From: Lacibacter luteus
Lineage (GTDB): Bacteria > Bacteroidota > Bacteroidia > Chitinophagales > Chitinophagaceae
Direction: 5' to 3'
Length of the DNA stretch: 64,000 nt
Assembly (NCBI RefSeq): GCF_004118265.1
Contig: NZ_SDHW01000002.1
Location: 1-64,000, forward strand
Positions 8,108-19,500 of this stretch are shown here, piece by piece. The notes beneath the pieces were generated by a model. That model worked only from the letters and a program-made list of their open reading frames with translations, searched no databases and was not told where the DNA came from. Within the stretch, counting starts at the first letter, position 1. Each line of letters starts with the position of its first letter. A program made the translations under genes and the position numbers.

Positions 8108-10888
8108 ATGAACAAACTGAAACTGCTATTTTCAGCAATAGTATTATTGCTGCTCCTTCCGGCATTTGCACAAAAACAAACAATTCGTGGAAAAGTAACC
8201 GACAAAAGCGGTGCACCTCTTGCCGATGTATCAGTACTGTTAAAGTCAACAAAAAAGGGAACTTCAACCGACAAGGACGGAAACTTCAGTATCGAAGCAG
8301 TAGCTGCCGATGTGCTTGTATTCAGTATTGTGGGATATAAAACAGTTGAACAACCCGTTGGTTCCAACACAACATTCAACATCAGTCTCGAACCGGGTTC
8401 AACCGATCTTGGCGAAGTTGTTCTTGTTGGTACTCGCAGGCTTGGGCGTGTAAAAACAGAAACAGCTGTACCGGTTGATGTAGTCAACATCGGGCAGGCT
8501 GCACTGCCAACTGCAAGAATGGATGTAACATCAATTCTTAATTACGCTGCGCCTTCTTTCAACTTCAACAAACAAAGCGGCAGCGATGGTGCCGACCATA
8601 TTGATCTTGCAACATTGCGTGGTTTAGGCCCCGACCAAACATTGGTACTCATCAATGGTAAACGTCGTCATCAAACAGCATTTGTTGCAGTGTTTGGTAC
8701 AAGAGGCCGTGGCAACTCCGGAACAGATCTCAGTGCTATTCCCGTTGGAGCTATTGACCGAGTAGAAGTATTGCGTGATGGTGCTTCGGCACAATATGGC
8801 TCTGATGCCATTGCAGGTGTAATAAATATTGTATTAAAAGAAACAGTAAACAAGTTTAACGCAAACATTGGTTACAGTGGCTATTACGATAAACGATACA
8901 ATCCGCATTTTAAGAAAGAACAAAACCTGTACGTACACGATGGCGCAGTAGATGGCAATGCGTTTACCGCAAACATGAACTATGGATTTAAGATTGGAGA
9001 AAAAGGCTTTATTAATCTTACAGGTAATTTTTTAAGCCAGGGAAAAACATACAGGCAGGCATTGGATACCGACCCTAACAGTGCAGATTTTATGTACACC
9101 AATATTTATCGCCGTGCACATGGCGATGGTTCATTAACCGCAGGCGGTGCTTTTTTAAATGCTGAAATTCCATTACAAGGTGCTGCAAAATTTTATGCGT
9201 TTGGCGGCTACAATGCAAAAAGCTCGGATGCGTATGCTTTTACACGTAACTGGAGTGCAAGGCCCGAACGGTTTCCTACCGATAACAACTGGAAGCTGAT
9301 CTATGTTCCATCGATTATGAAAGTAACGGCAGACGATACAACCTTTAGTCCGCACATACAAACAAAGGTGAGCGACTTTTCAATGGCAGCCGGCGTGCGT
9401 GGCATTAGTAAGGGAGGAATGAACTGGGATTTCAGTAACAATATCGGCCGTAACAATTTTCATTTTTATGGTGATAAAACATTCAATGCATCACTCGGTC
9501 CTAATCAAACACATTTTGATGATGGCGGATTTAATTTTCTGCAGAACACACTCAATGCAAACTTCAGTAAAGAGCTGTCTTCGAAAATAAACTTTGCATT
9601 TGGTGCAGAATACCGCTATGAACGCTACAGTTTATATGCGGGAGAAGAAGGTTCGTACAAAAACTTTAATCCAAACAAATACAGTGCTGTGTATGATAAA
9701 TATGTAGCAGGCGGTGCGCAGGGTTTTCCCGGTTATCAACCTGCCGACGAGGTAACAGATACCCGTCATGTATTTGGCGCCTATGCCGATGCTGAGTTTG
9801 ATATTACCAAAGATTTTCTTGTAAGTGTTGCTGCCCGTTTCGAAAACTACAGCGATTTTGGTTTTACACATAATTACAAAATAGCATCACGCTTAAAACT
9901 TGCACCAACATTTAACCTGCGTGGATCGTTCAGTACAGGTTTCCGTGCGCCATCGTTGCAGCAAATCAACTTCAGCTCAACATTTACAACTGTACAGGGT
10001 GGCAATATTGCCGAAGTAAAAATTGCATCCAACCATAGCGAACTGACACGACTGGCCGGCATTCCTGAACTTACACAGGAAAAGAGCACCAACTTAAGTT
10101 TTGGCTTTACGTTTAAACCGGTGAGCGAATTCAGCATTACCATCGATGGCTATCTCGTAAAAGTAAAAGACCGAGTTGTGTTGAGCGGGCAATTTGATGC
10201 AACAGATCCGAATCTTGATCCTGCATTGGCATCACGCTTACAGGCGTTGAATGTTAGCTATGCACAGTTCTTTGCAAATGCAGTTAATACTACCAACAAG
10301 GGTATTGATGTGGTAATGGAATATAACAAGCGTTGGGGCAAACAAAACTTCAAAGCATTGTTTACCGGCAACTTCCAGGAAATGACAATCGACAAAATAA
10401 ATGTTCCTGCAAAGCTGAGTGGCTCTGCATTTCTCCGTTCAACATTTTTAAGTGAGCGTGAACAGAAATTTATTCTTGCCTCGGCACCTAAAACAAAGTT
10501 TGCTTTCAATTTTGAATACGGCTGCAATAATTTAACTGTTGGTACAAGGTTAACCTACTTTGGTAAAATTGATCTGTTAGGTTATGGCGAAGATGGCTTA
10601 GGCATTAATCCGCAGGTGCCGTTAGATGCTGACCCATCGAAGTATGTGCCCGATCAGTACATCTACAATGGCAAGCTTGTAACCGATCTTTATCTGGGTT
10701 ATAAAATCAATAGCAAAATTTCTTTGTTTGGCGGTATTGATAATTTATTGAATGTACATCCCGATCTTGGTGTTGCACCCGGTGCAAAAGGTTGGGCATT
10801 TAATAACGAAACAGGCGGACCATGGGATGCTGTACAAATGGGTGGCAATGGTATGCGCTTCTTTTTACGGCTCGGACTTCAACTCTGA
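8108..10888 (+). CDS. TonB-dependent outer membrane receptor
   Basis: 926 residues. A signal peptide (1-21) precedes a carboxypeptidase-regulatory-like beta domain (about 24-100), the plug (about 105-240, with TLVLINGKRRHQ and VEVLRDGASAQYGSDAIAGV), and a beta-barrel ending in an aromatic-rich strand with terminal Leu (FFLRLGLQL). It is a classical receptor, not SusC-like: no SusD partner is adjacent and the barrel is short. Such receptors import siderophores, vitamins or peptides. The substrate is unknown. It is divergent from the AmgK operon and followed by a strong terminator. Confidence 0.88.
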   Translation: MNKLKLLFSAIVLLLLLPAFAQKQTIRGKVTDKSGAPLADVSVLLKSTKKGTSTDKDGNFSIEAVAADVLVFSIVGYKTVEQPVGSNTTFNISLEPGSTDLGEVVLVGTRRLGRVKTETAVPVDVVNIGQAALPTARMDVTSILNYAAPSFNFNKQSGSDGADHIDLATLRGLGPDQTLVLINGKRRHQTAFVAVFGTRGRGNSGTDLSAIPVGAIDRVEVLRDGASAQYGSDAIAGVINIVLKETVNKFNANIGYSGYYDKRYNPHFKKEQNLYVHDGAVDGNAFTANMNYGFKIGEKGFINLTGNFLSQGKTYRQALDTDPNSADFMYTNIYRRAHGDGSLTAGGAFLNAEIPLQGAAKFYAFGGYNAKSSDAYAFTRNWSARPERFPTDNNWKLIYVPSIMKVTADDTTFSPHIQTKVSDFSMAAGVRGISKGGMNWDFSNNIGRNNFHFYGDKTFNASLGPNQTHFDDGGFNFLQNTLNANFSKELSSKINFAFGAEYRYERYSLYAGEEGSYKNFNPNKYSAVYDKYVAGGAQGFPGYQPADEVTDTRHVFGAYADAEFDITKDFLVSVAARFENYSDFGFTHNYKIASRLKLAPTFNLRGSFSTGFRAPSLQQINFSSTFTTVQGGNIAEVKIASNHSELTRLAGIPELTQEKSTNLSFGFTFKPVSEFSITIDGYLVKVKDRVVLSGQFDATDPNLDPALASRLQALNVSYAQFFANAVNTTNKGIDVVMEYNKRWGKQNFKALFTGNFQEMTIDKINVPAKLSGSAFLRSTFLSEREQKFILASAPKTKFAFNFEYGCNNLTVGTRLTYFGKIDLLGYGEDGLGINPQVPLDADPSKYVPDQYIYNGKLVTDLYLGYKINSKISLFGGIDNLLNVHPDLGVAPGAKGWAFNNETGGPWDAVQMGGNGMRFFLRLGLQL

Positions 10889-10908
10889 TAACAAACAGCT
10901 TTCCTTAA

Positions 10909-10936
10909 AAGCTGATGCAACATTGCATCAGCTTTT
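10909..10936 (+). terminator. Intrinsic terminator of the TonB receptor gene
   Basis: AAAGCTGATGCAA and TTGCATCAGCTTT form a stem with a very short loop, followed by a T-run. It lies 20 bp after the receptor stop codon. Confidence 0.8.
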
Positions 10937-10969
10937 TTATTTGTTGTATACGAATGCTTAATTTTAAAC

Positions 10970-12058
10970 ATGCGTCGTTTGTTACAGCGGCTTTTAACAA
11001 AGCCGGTTATGAAAATTGCCAATCGTTTTTCCAGCAAGCCCGATCTGCAACGGGTACACGATGCATTAAGCAAACTGTATACGCATACCAAAGAACATCC
11101 GGGTAAAAAAGGATTGATCATTAATGCCGATGCAAGCGTTGCACGTTTTATTATTTTCAGCGATCAACACAAAGGAGCAAAAGATGGCAGGGATGATTTT
11201 ATGCAGGCCGAGCCGAACTACGTGGCGGCATTGGATCATTATTTCAACGAAGGTTTTCAGTTTATTTCCTTGGGCGATAGTGAAGAGTTGTGGGAGAATA
11301 CAGTTGGCCCCGTAAAAGCAAACAACAAATTAAGTACTGCTGCAGAAAAAAACTTTCTCGATCATAAACGCTACACAAAAGTATTCGGCAATCATGATCT
11401 TTTCTGGCACAACGATCCGTTTGCCGGGTTGCAGTTACTGAGTATGTACAGGGACACCGTTAAAATTTATGAAGCTGTATTGTTACAGATAAAACTGCCG
11501 GATAAACAGTTTGATATTTTTTTGACGCATGGTCACCAGGGCGATGGGCAGAGTGATGGCAATCCTTTCAGTGCATGGTTTGTGTCGAGAATATGGGGGC
11601 CGCTGCAGAGCTATTTGAATCTTAATCCCAATACACCTGCTGCAAGCAAAGAACTAAAAACGGTGCATAACCGTTTTATGTACGAATGGAGTAAGCAGGA
11701 ACAGAACCCGGTTTTAATTACAGGACATACACATCAACCCGTATTTGCATCGCTTACACATTTAGAACGTTTATACAAACAACTCATCGAAGCCAAACAA
11801 CAAAACAACGAAGCTGTTATTGAAAAGCTCAACAAAGAAATAAGCTTCCGGCAGGAGGAATACGATTTCGTAAACAGCAACTACATGAACATGCGGCCTT
11901 ATTATTTTAATACCGGTTGTTGCTGTTACAGCGATGGCGATATTACAGGTATTGAAATTACCGATGGTATGATCCGTTTAATTAAATGGAAAAAGAACGG
12001 AGTTGTTTCGGCACGTGAAGTACTGGAAGAAATGAAATTGGCCGATCTGCCTGTTTAA
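10970..12058 (+). CDS. Calcineurin-like metallophosphoesterase
   Basis: 362 residues with the full set of metallophosphoesterase motifs in order: FSDQHKG (D-x-H), SLGDSEELWE (GDxxE), VFGNHDLFW (GNHD), THGHQGD (GH) and ITGHTHQP (GHxH). No signal peptide is visible, so it is cytoplasmic or membrane-associated. The family cleaves phosphomonoesters or phosphodiesters, and no substrate can be named. It is 23 bp before the DUF2490 gene and may share its transcript. Confidence 0.85.
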   Translation: MRRLLQRLLTKPVMKIANRFSSKPDLQRVHDALSKLYTHTKEHPGKKGLIINADASVARFIIFSDQHKGAKDGRDDFMQAEPNYVAALDHYFNEGFQFISLGDSEELWENTVGPVKANNKLSTAAEKNFLDHKRYTKVFGNHDLFWHNDPFAGLQLLSMYRDTVKIYEAVLLQIKLPDKQFDIFLTHGHQGDGQSDGNPFSAWFVSRIWGPLQSYLNLNPNTPAASKELKTVHNRFMYEWSKQEQNPVLITGHTHQPVFASLTHLERLYKQLIEAKQQNNEAVIEKLNKEISFRQEEYDFVNSNYMNMRPYYFNTGCCCYSDGDITGIEITDGMIRLIKWKKNGVVSAREVLEEMKLADLPV

Positions 12059-12081
12059 CGTTTTGCACCTACTTTTGCGGC

Positions 12082-12852
12082 ATGAAAATGAACCAAATTG
12101 TTTGTCTGTTTTTTATTACGCTTTTTACGGCAAGTTCAGCTGTTGCACAAAACACACGCATCAACGATTACAACAAGATCGGTTGGTATGCAGCTACCGG
12201 CACTTTCAGTTTCAACAGTAAATGGAGTGCGCATCTGGAATACCAATGGCGCAGGGAAAATTATATTAAAACCTGGCAACAAAGTTTATTACGCACCGGT
12301 ATTAACTACCACGCCAACAACAGCACAACATTGCGCATTGGTTATGCATGGGCCGAAACTTATGCGTATGGCGATTACCCCATCAATGGTTTTGGTAAAA
12401 CATTTACTGAACATCGTATGTACGAAGTAGCCACACTTGCACAACGAAGCGGCACGGTCGACATCAGTCATAGAATTATGTTAGAACAACGCTGGTTGCC
12501 ACGCTATGCATCAGCAGCATCTGCAAAACCCGACGAATGGTTATTTATGAACCGTGCCCGTTATATGCTGCGTTTGCAACATGCATTAAAAGGAAAAACA
12601 CTGGAAGATAAAGAGCCTTATGTTGCAGTATATGATGAGTTGTTTGCTGGTTTTGGCAAGAATGTAAACGAGAATATTTTTGATCAGAACAGATTGGGAA
12701 TATTGCTTGGTTATCGCTTTTCTAAAAACTTTCGTTTAGAAGCAGGTTATCTCGGACAGGTTGTGCAGCTTGGCAGAGAGATCGGCGGAAGAAATGTATT
12801 TCAACACAACAATGGATTTATTCTTTCTTCAGTTGTAAATGTGAATCTGTAA
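12082..12852 (+). CDS. DUF2490 outer-membrane-type beta protein
   Basis: 256 residues with a signal peptide (MKMNQIVCLFFITLFTASSA, cleaved near residue 23) and alternating beta strands rich in aromatic residues (HLEYQWRRENY, TLRIGYAWAETYAYG, NFRLEAGYLGQV). This fits the DUF2490 family of predicted outer-membrane beta-barrels, whose function is unknown. A TACTTTTG element (12070-12077) lies five bases before the ATG, so a leaderless transcript is possible besides read-through from the phosphoesterase gene. Confidence 0.75.
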   Translation: MKMNQIVCLFFITLFTASSAVAQNTRINDYNKIGWYAATGTFSFNSKWSAHLEYQWRRENYIKTWQQSLLRTGINYHANNSTTLRIGYAWAETYAYGDYPINGFGKTFTEHRMYEVATLAQRSGTVDISHRIMLEQRWLPRYASAASAKPDEWLFMNRARYMLRLQHALKGKTLEDKEPYVAVYDELFAGFGKNVNENIFDQNRLGILLGYRFSKNFRLEAGYLGQVVQLGREIGGRNVFQHNNGFILSSVVNVNL

Positions 12853-12970
12853 ACTATCGCTTGACCGCAAAGGATGGGTCACTGATTTTTAAATGAATTG
12901 AAAATACATAAGCGTCATCAATTTTTAGAGATGTCTCATACTTCGACATAACGAATACAACGACGCCAAT

Positions 12971-13005
12971 AAAAAGAAAGGGCCGCAAAGCGGCCCTTTC
13001 TTTTT
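12971..13005. terminator. Bidirectional terminator between convergent genes
   Basis: A 16-bp stem (AAAAAGAAAGGGCCGC pairing with GCGGCCCTTTCTTTTT, loop AAA) with A/T runs on both sides. It serves the DUF2490 gene on the plus strand and the M1 peptidase gene on the minus strand. Confidence 0.88.
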
Positions 13006-14944
13006 ATTTACTCCAGCTATTATTGCTGAAGTTCATATCGGGTAATCGTTTTTCCGGATCAACCACAACTTCTTTCACATCGGCTTTTGTTTCTACTGCA
13101 ACATTCCATGTATCGCCACGTTGCCAAACTTCCACCGGTAATTTGATCAGTTGTACTTCACCGTTCACATCTGTTACTTTTAGTGTTACGGGCATCGGCA
13201 TTTTTTCAAGCAGCTGTATGGTTACCATGGCACCACTCTTGCCACTCGATTGTATCGGCTTCACTTCTTTCACTGCCACATCAAATTTCCAGGTATTTAA
13301 TGCCCAGCTACGCCAGAACCAGTTCAGATCTTCACCTGCAACATTCTCCATGGTATGGAAGAAATCCCAGGGTGTTGGATGTTTAAATGCCCAACGACGG
13401 ACATACTCTTTAAACGCACGATCGAAACGTTCTGCACCCAATACTTCACTACGCAATACATACAACATCATACCCGGTTTAAAATAAGCGGCTACGCCAA
13501 GGTTTTGCTGTTGCACCACATCAGCACCATTCAGCATACCATCCATCTTATCGCCAAATACATAGTTTGCCATACCGCTTACACTTGGTACTTCTTTGTA
13601 TTCACCTTTATTAAACGCTTCGCTGGAAAGAATGTTAATGAATGTATTAAAGCCTTCATCCATCCATGCAAATTTGCGTTCGTTGTTGCCCACGATCATC
13701 GGGAACCAACCATGACCAAACTCGTGATCGGTTACGCCAAACAAACCTGCTTCTGTTGCAGCTGCACTGCAAAACACAATGCCCGGATATTCCATACCGC
13801 CAACAATACCTGCTACGTTTGTTGCAACGGGATAAGGAAACTCAAACAGGTAGTTGCTGTAAAACTCAATGCTTGCTTTTGTATACTCAGTTGATCGACG
13901 CCAATCGTTACCATCTTTTTTAGATGCACTTTCTTTCGGATACACACTCACTGCCATTGCAAATTTTCCACTTGGTAAATTAATGCGTGCTGCATCCATA
14001 ATAAATGCAGTGCTTGCAGCCCAGGCCACATCACGTGTGTTTTCGCATTTGAATTTCCAGGTAGTGAAAGGATTACCCGGACGTGATGTTGCTTTACCTA
14101 CTTCATCTGCCGAACGGATAACCACTGTTTTATCGCTGCTCATCGCATCGCCCCAACGTTTAATTTGTTCTGCAGTAAAACAATCCTGCGGATTGGTTAA
14201 ACCGCCGCTGCCCACAACGATCATGTTTGATGGCGCAGTAATACTGTACTCAATATCGCCATACTCGAGGTAAAATTCACCTGCGCCGAGATATGGATTT
14301 ACATTCCATCCATTAATATCGTCGTACACACATACACGTGGAAACCATTGCGCCACTTCGTACACCCAACCTTCTTTTTGTTTTAAGCGGCCCATACGAT
14401 CGGTACCGTATTCGGGAATAGTAAATGCATATTCAATACTCACTTTTGCTTCGCCGCCTGCATTCTTCAAAGGCTCGGGTAACCAAACCTGCAAACGTGT
14501 ATCAATCACTTCATACTTTGCATCTACTGCTTTTCCTTTCACCACAACTTTTACCGATTTAATTGCATAACCATCGGTAAACTCACCGTTTGCCCAGCGA
14601 CCACCTAAAGCTGTTGTTGTTGCAGATGCCCGTGAATCTTTACGATAAATATTCTGATCTAACTGCAGCCACAGGAAACGCAATTCGTCCGGACTATTGT
14701 TGCTGTACTTTAATGCAACTGTACCGCTCACGCTATGTTTTTCGGGATCGATGGTTGCATCAATTTTATAATCGGCTTTGTTTTGCCAATACATCGGGCC
14801 GGGTTGTCCGCTTGCACTGCGGTATGCATTACCGAAGTTGGGATAAAAGAAAGGGTGAAATGCTTCACGATGATCGTACTTGCTTTGCCCGAAACTTGCA
14901 AAGGCAATGCAGATACTTACAACTGCTAAACTGATTTGCTTCAT
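13004..14944 (-). CDS. M1-family zinc metallopeptidase
   Basis: 646 residues with a signal peptide (1-19). The catalytic site is clear: HEFGHGWFP is the HExxH motif with flanking M1 residues, and WMDEGFN supplies the third zinc ligand Glu 18-19 residues later. The exopeptidase motif is of the GGMEYPG form (close to GxMEN). The N-terminal half is the beta domain of aminopeptidases. It is exported and probably trims peptides in the periplasm or outside. It does not form an operon with the permease gene: a 160-bp gap with repeat DNA separates them. Confidence 0.88.
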   Translation of the reverse strand: MKQISLAVVSICIAFASFGQSKYDHREAFHPFFYPNFGNAYRSASGQPGPMYWQNKADYKIDATIDPEKHSVSGTVALKYSNNSPDELRFLWLQLDQNIYRKDSRASATTTALGGRWANGEFTDGYAIKSVKVVVKGKAVDAKYEVIDTRLQVWLPEPLKNAGGEAKVSIEYAFTIPEYGTDRMGRLKQKEGWVYEVAQWFPRVCVYDDINGWNVNPYLGAGEFYLEYGDIEYSITAPSNMIVVGSGGLTNPQDCFTAEQIKRWGDAMSSDKTVVIRSADEVGKATSRPGNPFTTWKFKCENTRDVAWAASTAFIMDAARINLPSGKFAMAVSVYPKESASKKDGNDWRRSTEYTKASIEFYSNYLFEFPYPVATNVAGIVGGMEYPGIVFCSAAATEAGLFGVTDHEFGHGWFPMIVGNNERKFAWMDEGFNTFINILSSEAFNKGEYKEVPSVSGMANYVFGDKMDGMLNGADVVQQQNLGVAAYFKPGMMLYVLRSEVLGAERFDRAFKEYVRRWAFKHPTPWDFFHTMENVAGEDLNWFWRSWALNTWKFDVAVKEVKPIQSSGKSGAMVTIQLLEKMPMPVTLKVTDVNGEVQLIKLPVEVWQRGDTWNVAVETKADVKEVVVDPEKRLPDMNFSNNSWSK

Positions 14945-15026
14945 AATATTTTACAATAATGGCGCTAAAGAAACGAAGCTTTGCCAACATGATAAAGAGA
15001 AAAATGTTAAAAGGCAGGAAGTGCAT

Positions 15027-15083
15027 CCCCTCCAGGGAGGGGCGGTGGCAATCTTACCATACTGAATGACTGTTAGGGGTGGG
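15027..15083. repeat. CCCCTCC-AGG-GAGGGG intergenic repeat
   Basis: The palindrome at 15027-15042 and the nearby GTTAGGGGTGGGTTT (about 15070-15085) are typical pieces of a short intergenic repeat found throughout Bacteroidota genomes. No gene lies in the 15-kb intergenic gap that contains it. Confidence 0.55.
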
Positions 15084-15104
15084 TTTACATTGCAATTGGT
15101 GCAA

Positions 15105-16523
15105 CTATTTGCTATTCCTTTTTTTCGACAACCAATAAACAGGAATACCAATTGCCACAATCATCAACCCAAATAATGAATTAATAACAGGTGTAACATT
15201 GTTGATATAATTCATAACATCGTTGTACACTGTGCTGATTAAAAAGAAAACAGTAAACAAGACAAACAAGGCCGGCACAAACGGATAACCCCATACTTTG
15301 TAAGGACGTTCAAATTCTTTCATTTTTTGTCGGAGAATAAACACACCAAACGCACTCATGCCATAAAACAACCAGCTTACAAAAATGAGCATGTCAGTCA
15401 ACATATCAAACGAGCCGCTGAAGATGAGCAGAATTGTCCACACAGCATTATACAGTAAAGCATTGGCAGGCGTTTGAAATTTGGGATGTACTTTCTGTGC
15501 AGCTTTAAACCATTTGCTTTCTTCGCCCATTACAAATGTTACACGAGCTGTTGCCAATACATTGGAATTGGTTGTACCTAATGTAGATGCTACTACTAAC
15601 AAAACAATAAGTGCGGCACCGGTAGTTCCCCAAATAGCAGAAGCTGCATCGGCAGCAATAAAACCGGAGGCTGCTATTTTATCTGCAGGCAACACATAAA
15701 TAAATGCAAGGTTGATGAGCACATAGGTGATGATACAGACAGTTAGTCCCAGCAATAAACTTTTAGGAATAATCGTTTGCGGCTGTTTTATCTCACCTGC
15801 AATAAATGTAATGTTGTTCCAGCCATCGTAAGCCCAGAAAGCTCCGGCAGTTGCAGCCATAAAGGCCGTTACAAATGCCAAACCTGTTGGCGCACCGGGC
15901 AATGTTGCAAACAAATGTTGCGGTTCAATTTTGCCCGATGTAAATACACCCAGCACCAATAAAAAAATGGCAACAATTTTTAATGCGGTCAATAAGCGCT
16001 GAATGCCTGCACCCAGTTTTACGCTCCGCATATTGATGATTGTAAATACACAAATAAGCAATACGGTTAACAGCTTTACACCAATGTTATGCAGGGGAAA
16101 AATTGTTCCAATGAAAGGAATGTGAAATTTTACACTTAACTCTGTTTGCAGATCAACACGTGGCAGATGCAAAAAATAATCGGCATAGGTGCTGCATACA
16201 TAAGCAATAGATGCGTTGCCCGCCGTATTAAAAACAGCAAAGGCCGACCATCCGTATAAAAATGCAAAGGCATTGCCATACATTTTCTGAAAGAACACAT
16301 ACTGTCCGCCTGTTTCGGGAAGCATGGTTGCCACTTCGGCATTGGTTAATGCACCGCACAACACAATGAGCCCAGCAACGATCCACACAATAAGCAATAA
16401 CAACGGAGAGCCCAGCTGTGCCATCATTACAGCAGGTTTCATAAAAATACCGGAGCCGATTACGCCGCCAACTACTATGGCTATAACAGAGAAGAGCGTA
16501 AGTGTTCGCTGGAGTTGGGGCAT
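15105..16523 (-). CDS. APC-family amino acid permease
   Basis: 472 residues with about 12 membrane helices. The N-terminal VVGGVIGSGIFMKPAVM is the substrate-binding unwound helix of APC transporters (GSGIF). ALTNAEVATMLPETGGQYVF, and later FWAYDGWNN, match the LAT/amino-acid exchanger branch. It moves amino acids across the inner membrane, but specificity cannot be told. No accessory gene is adjacent. Confidence 0.85.
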   Translation of the reverse strand: MPQLQRTLTLFSVIAIVVGGVIGSGIFMKPAVMMAQLGSPLLLLIVWIVAGLIVLCGALTNAEVATMLPETGGQYVFFQKMYGNAFAFLYGWSAFAVFNTAGNASIAYVCSTYADYFLHLPRVDLQTELSVKFHIPFIGTIFPLHNIGVKLLTVLLICVFTIINMRSVKLGAGIQRLLTALKIVAIFLLVLGVFTSGKIEPQHLFATLPGAPTGLAFVTAFMAATAGAFWAYDGWNNITFIAGEIKQPQTIIPKSLLLGLTVCIITYVLINLAFIYVLPADKIAASGFIAADAASAIWGTTGAALIVLLVVASTLGTTNSNVLATARVTFVMGEESKWFKAAQKVHPKFQTPANALLYNAVWTILLIFSGSFDMLTDMLIFVSWLFYGMSAFGVFILRQKMKEFERPYKVWGYPFVPALFVLFTVFFLISTVYNDVMNYINNVTPVINSLFGLMIVAIGIPVYWLSKKRNSK

Positions 16524-16574
16524 TGATGTGCTGTTGCATTAAAGATAAGCGTTAATGCAACAGCTCCACTTTTA

Positions 16575-19500
16575 TCAATACTTAATTTCCGCTATTTCAA
16601 TTTCACCATACTGGTTATCCATGGCAATGGTTTCAATTTGTATTGATTGATCGGGTTTGCCAAAATTGCGGAACACACACAGGCGGATATAGTTGGGTAT
16701 TTTTGTGTAATAACTCCAGCTACCGTAATAGTTAACTGTTAATTTATATTTTCCACTTACTGCATTTTTAGTGCTGTACATTTCAATACCATAATTATAA
16801 TAATTCCAGGTTTCAATATTCTGTTCAGTTGTAATAAAGCCGCCTGTCTTTGATGGATTTCCTGCAATGACCATTGATTGAATGCCCGGCTCGTTCACTT
16901 GTAAATGCAACCTGTCTCTGTTATTACCTTCGGCAACAATCATTAAATCAACCGGCAGCGGTTTTATGAGCGAAGTATTCAGCTTCGATACATCTACTAC
17001 TTGTTTCTGTATTTCTATCATCGCATTGAAATCATTTAACAGAACTGCTTTCATTCCTGCCATTCGGTTTTCATCTGCACCAAAATTGATGAACAATGCC
17101 TTGTGTAATAAATCAACTGCCTGCTGATATTTTTGCTGCTGATAATACACCCATGCAAGATCACGATACAAATACAATTCTGTTGGCTGATCTGCTATAA
17201 GATCGCTCAGCAATTCTTCGGCTTGTGCAAATTGTTTCCAGCGTTCAAGAATCATAGCTGCAGTGCGTTGCATATAAAACTGCGATGGGGCCAGTTCCAT
17301 TGCCTGCATCAATGCAGCAAAACCGGCTGCATGTAAACCACAGGCATAAAAATGTTCGGCCATATCCACATGAAAGGTTACTGAATTACTGTAACGCAAT
17401 TTCAACTCATTGTACTTCGCCACTTTTTCTGTGCGTTCGGTATCTTTCATCTCCAGTATATAATCTACATCTTCCTGCTCACTCAACTTATATTTTCTGT
17501 TGTAGGAATAGTTGTTAGAATAATTCTTCCCTTTTTTCATTTGAATAGAAATGGCGCCATTTGCTGCCCGTGATCCATACAGCGCTGCAGCACTTGCATC
17601 CTTTAAAACGGTAATCGATTCAATATCGTTTACATTTAAAATCTGATTGATGCTTTCTGCTATAACAGGTACGCCATCGATGATGTATAATGGTTGAGCA
17701 GAAACGCCAAACGATGATGCGCCACGGATACGGATATCAGGTGCTGCATCCGGAGCACTTCCATTGTTCATTACCTGTAAACCCGGAACTCTTCCTGCAA
17801 GTGCATCACCAATATTGGTATAGCCCTGAAATAGGTCTTGCTGATTTATAACAGTAACTGAACCGGTAAGACTACGCTTACGTGCAGAGCCATAGCCAAC
17901 AACAACTACTTCATCCAACGAATTACTTGAGCTGATAGAAACACCTGCTACTCTTCCCTGCAATGCCTGTTCAACATTTGCGCTAGTTGTTGGCAGGATA
18001 TTAATATCTGTTTGCGATGGAACAGTTATCTCTTCTTTTTTCTCAGGCCTGTAAAACAACCATGGTGCATTTGCATCCCATTTTTTAATACGTTGATTAT
18101 AGACTGCAACCGCAGCTGACAAATCTGCTTCTGCTGATTTGTTTTCCATTACTCTTCTTTGCTGACGTGTATCTCTTTTTACATAGTTCAACCTGCGGCA
18201 TTCTTCTTCCAGATCTTTCGACGGTGTAATGTTGTATTGTATATAATCTTCCACACGTTCAAAAACAATAAATGCCGAATGCGTTGTTACTACCCGTTCG
18301 TCCAAACCAAAATCCAGTATATCATTCCAGTTATGGCTTTCATTTATTTTCCGGTAACGCATCAGCATATGCAATCTGTCGATACCAACAGCGGTTGTTG
18401 TTTGTGCAGTTGCAAGCAACACACGTTCTGTATTGGTGATCGATTCGTTGTTGCCATAGTAAAACAGCAACGTATCTGTTGTGCTGTGCATGGAGCCATA
18501 AATCAGTAGCGGACGATCAAGCTTTTCGGGCAATACTGATTCAATGATTGTTTTACCACTTGCAGATTCTACACGCAGAAGCATACGTTCTGCCTGCGAT
18601 GCCTGCTCAATTGCAACATCGGTTGGCAACTTTCTTAAATCGATAAGTACACCACCAGCGCCGGTAATTTTTTTCAGCTGTTGTAAATCGTTTTTTTGTG
18701 CTGAATGAATGGCATACACCAATACCCGGCCGCTCTTTGGTTTAGCTGTTCCATAACTGTTATATCCATCGGAGAATAACAACACAGCATCCGATTGTAC
18801 CGTTGAAAAATTAAGGCTGCCATAACCCGTTGCCCCCTCGTACGAAAGATCTGTCAAATACCTGTCGAGCTGTTGCAGTTGCCTGGGCTGGGCTGTGAGC
18901 ACAAGTGTATCAAACGGCTTTTGCCGAAAGGGAATAATCGTTACCTTTTTTACCCGGTGATAAGCAAGGTACTGTTTCAAAAAACTGATTTCCTTTTGCA
19001 GGTCCCTTTCAGCCGAAGAAGCAGATGCATCCCAAAACACCGTTACGTTTTTTGGATCAATTGAATAAAACTGTTTGAATTCCTTTTTTAATTCAACTGC
19101 AAACCGGTGTTTGTTGTTGGCCGACTGTACAAGTACCTGTTCAGTTTGTTTTTGTGGCAGAACAATTTCAAGTGATTTATTTAAAACAAAAAAACTGCGG
19201 TTTGCTTTTCCAACAAAACCATTATGACTTGTTGTAAAAGGAACTTCCAATAACGTCAGCGCCCGTGAAAATGGTTTTTCTGTTTGGTTATACGCTTCAA
19301 ACCGAAATGAAAAATCGGCAACTGTATCATTGTTACTAAAGGGCAGCATATATGTTTTCACTTTCGCATCGTAAGGCAATACTTCGTGCAACGTAAAACA
19401 CACCTTCCTTGTTTTTTTTGCAGGCACGGGATAAATACGCAGACTGTAATTGTTATCATAATCTTTTGTTAGTAAAGCCGGGTCGATCCGCTTGCCTACT

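Noticed and set aside
13023-13923. Plus-strand ORFs opposite the M1 peptidase
   Set aside because: They lie antisense to a well-supported coding region and lack family features.
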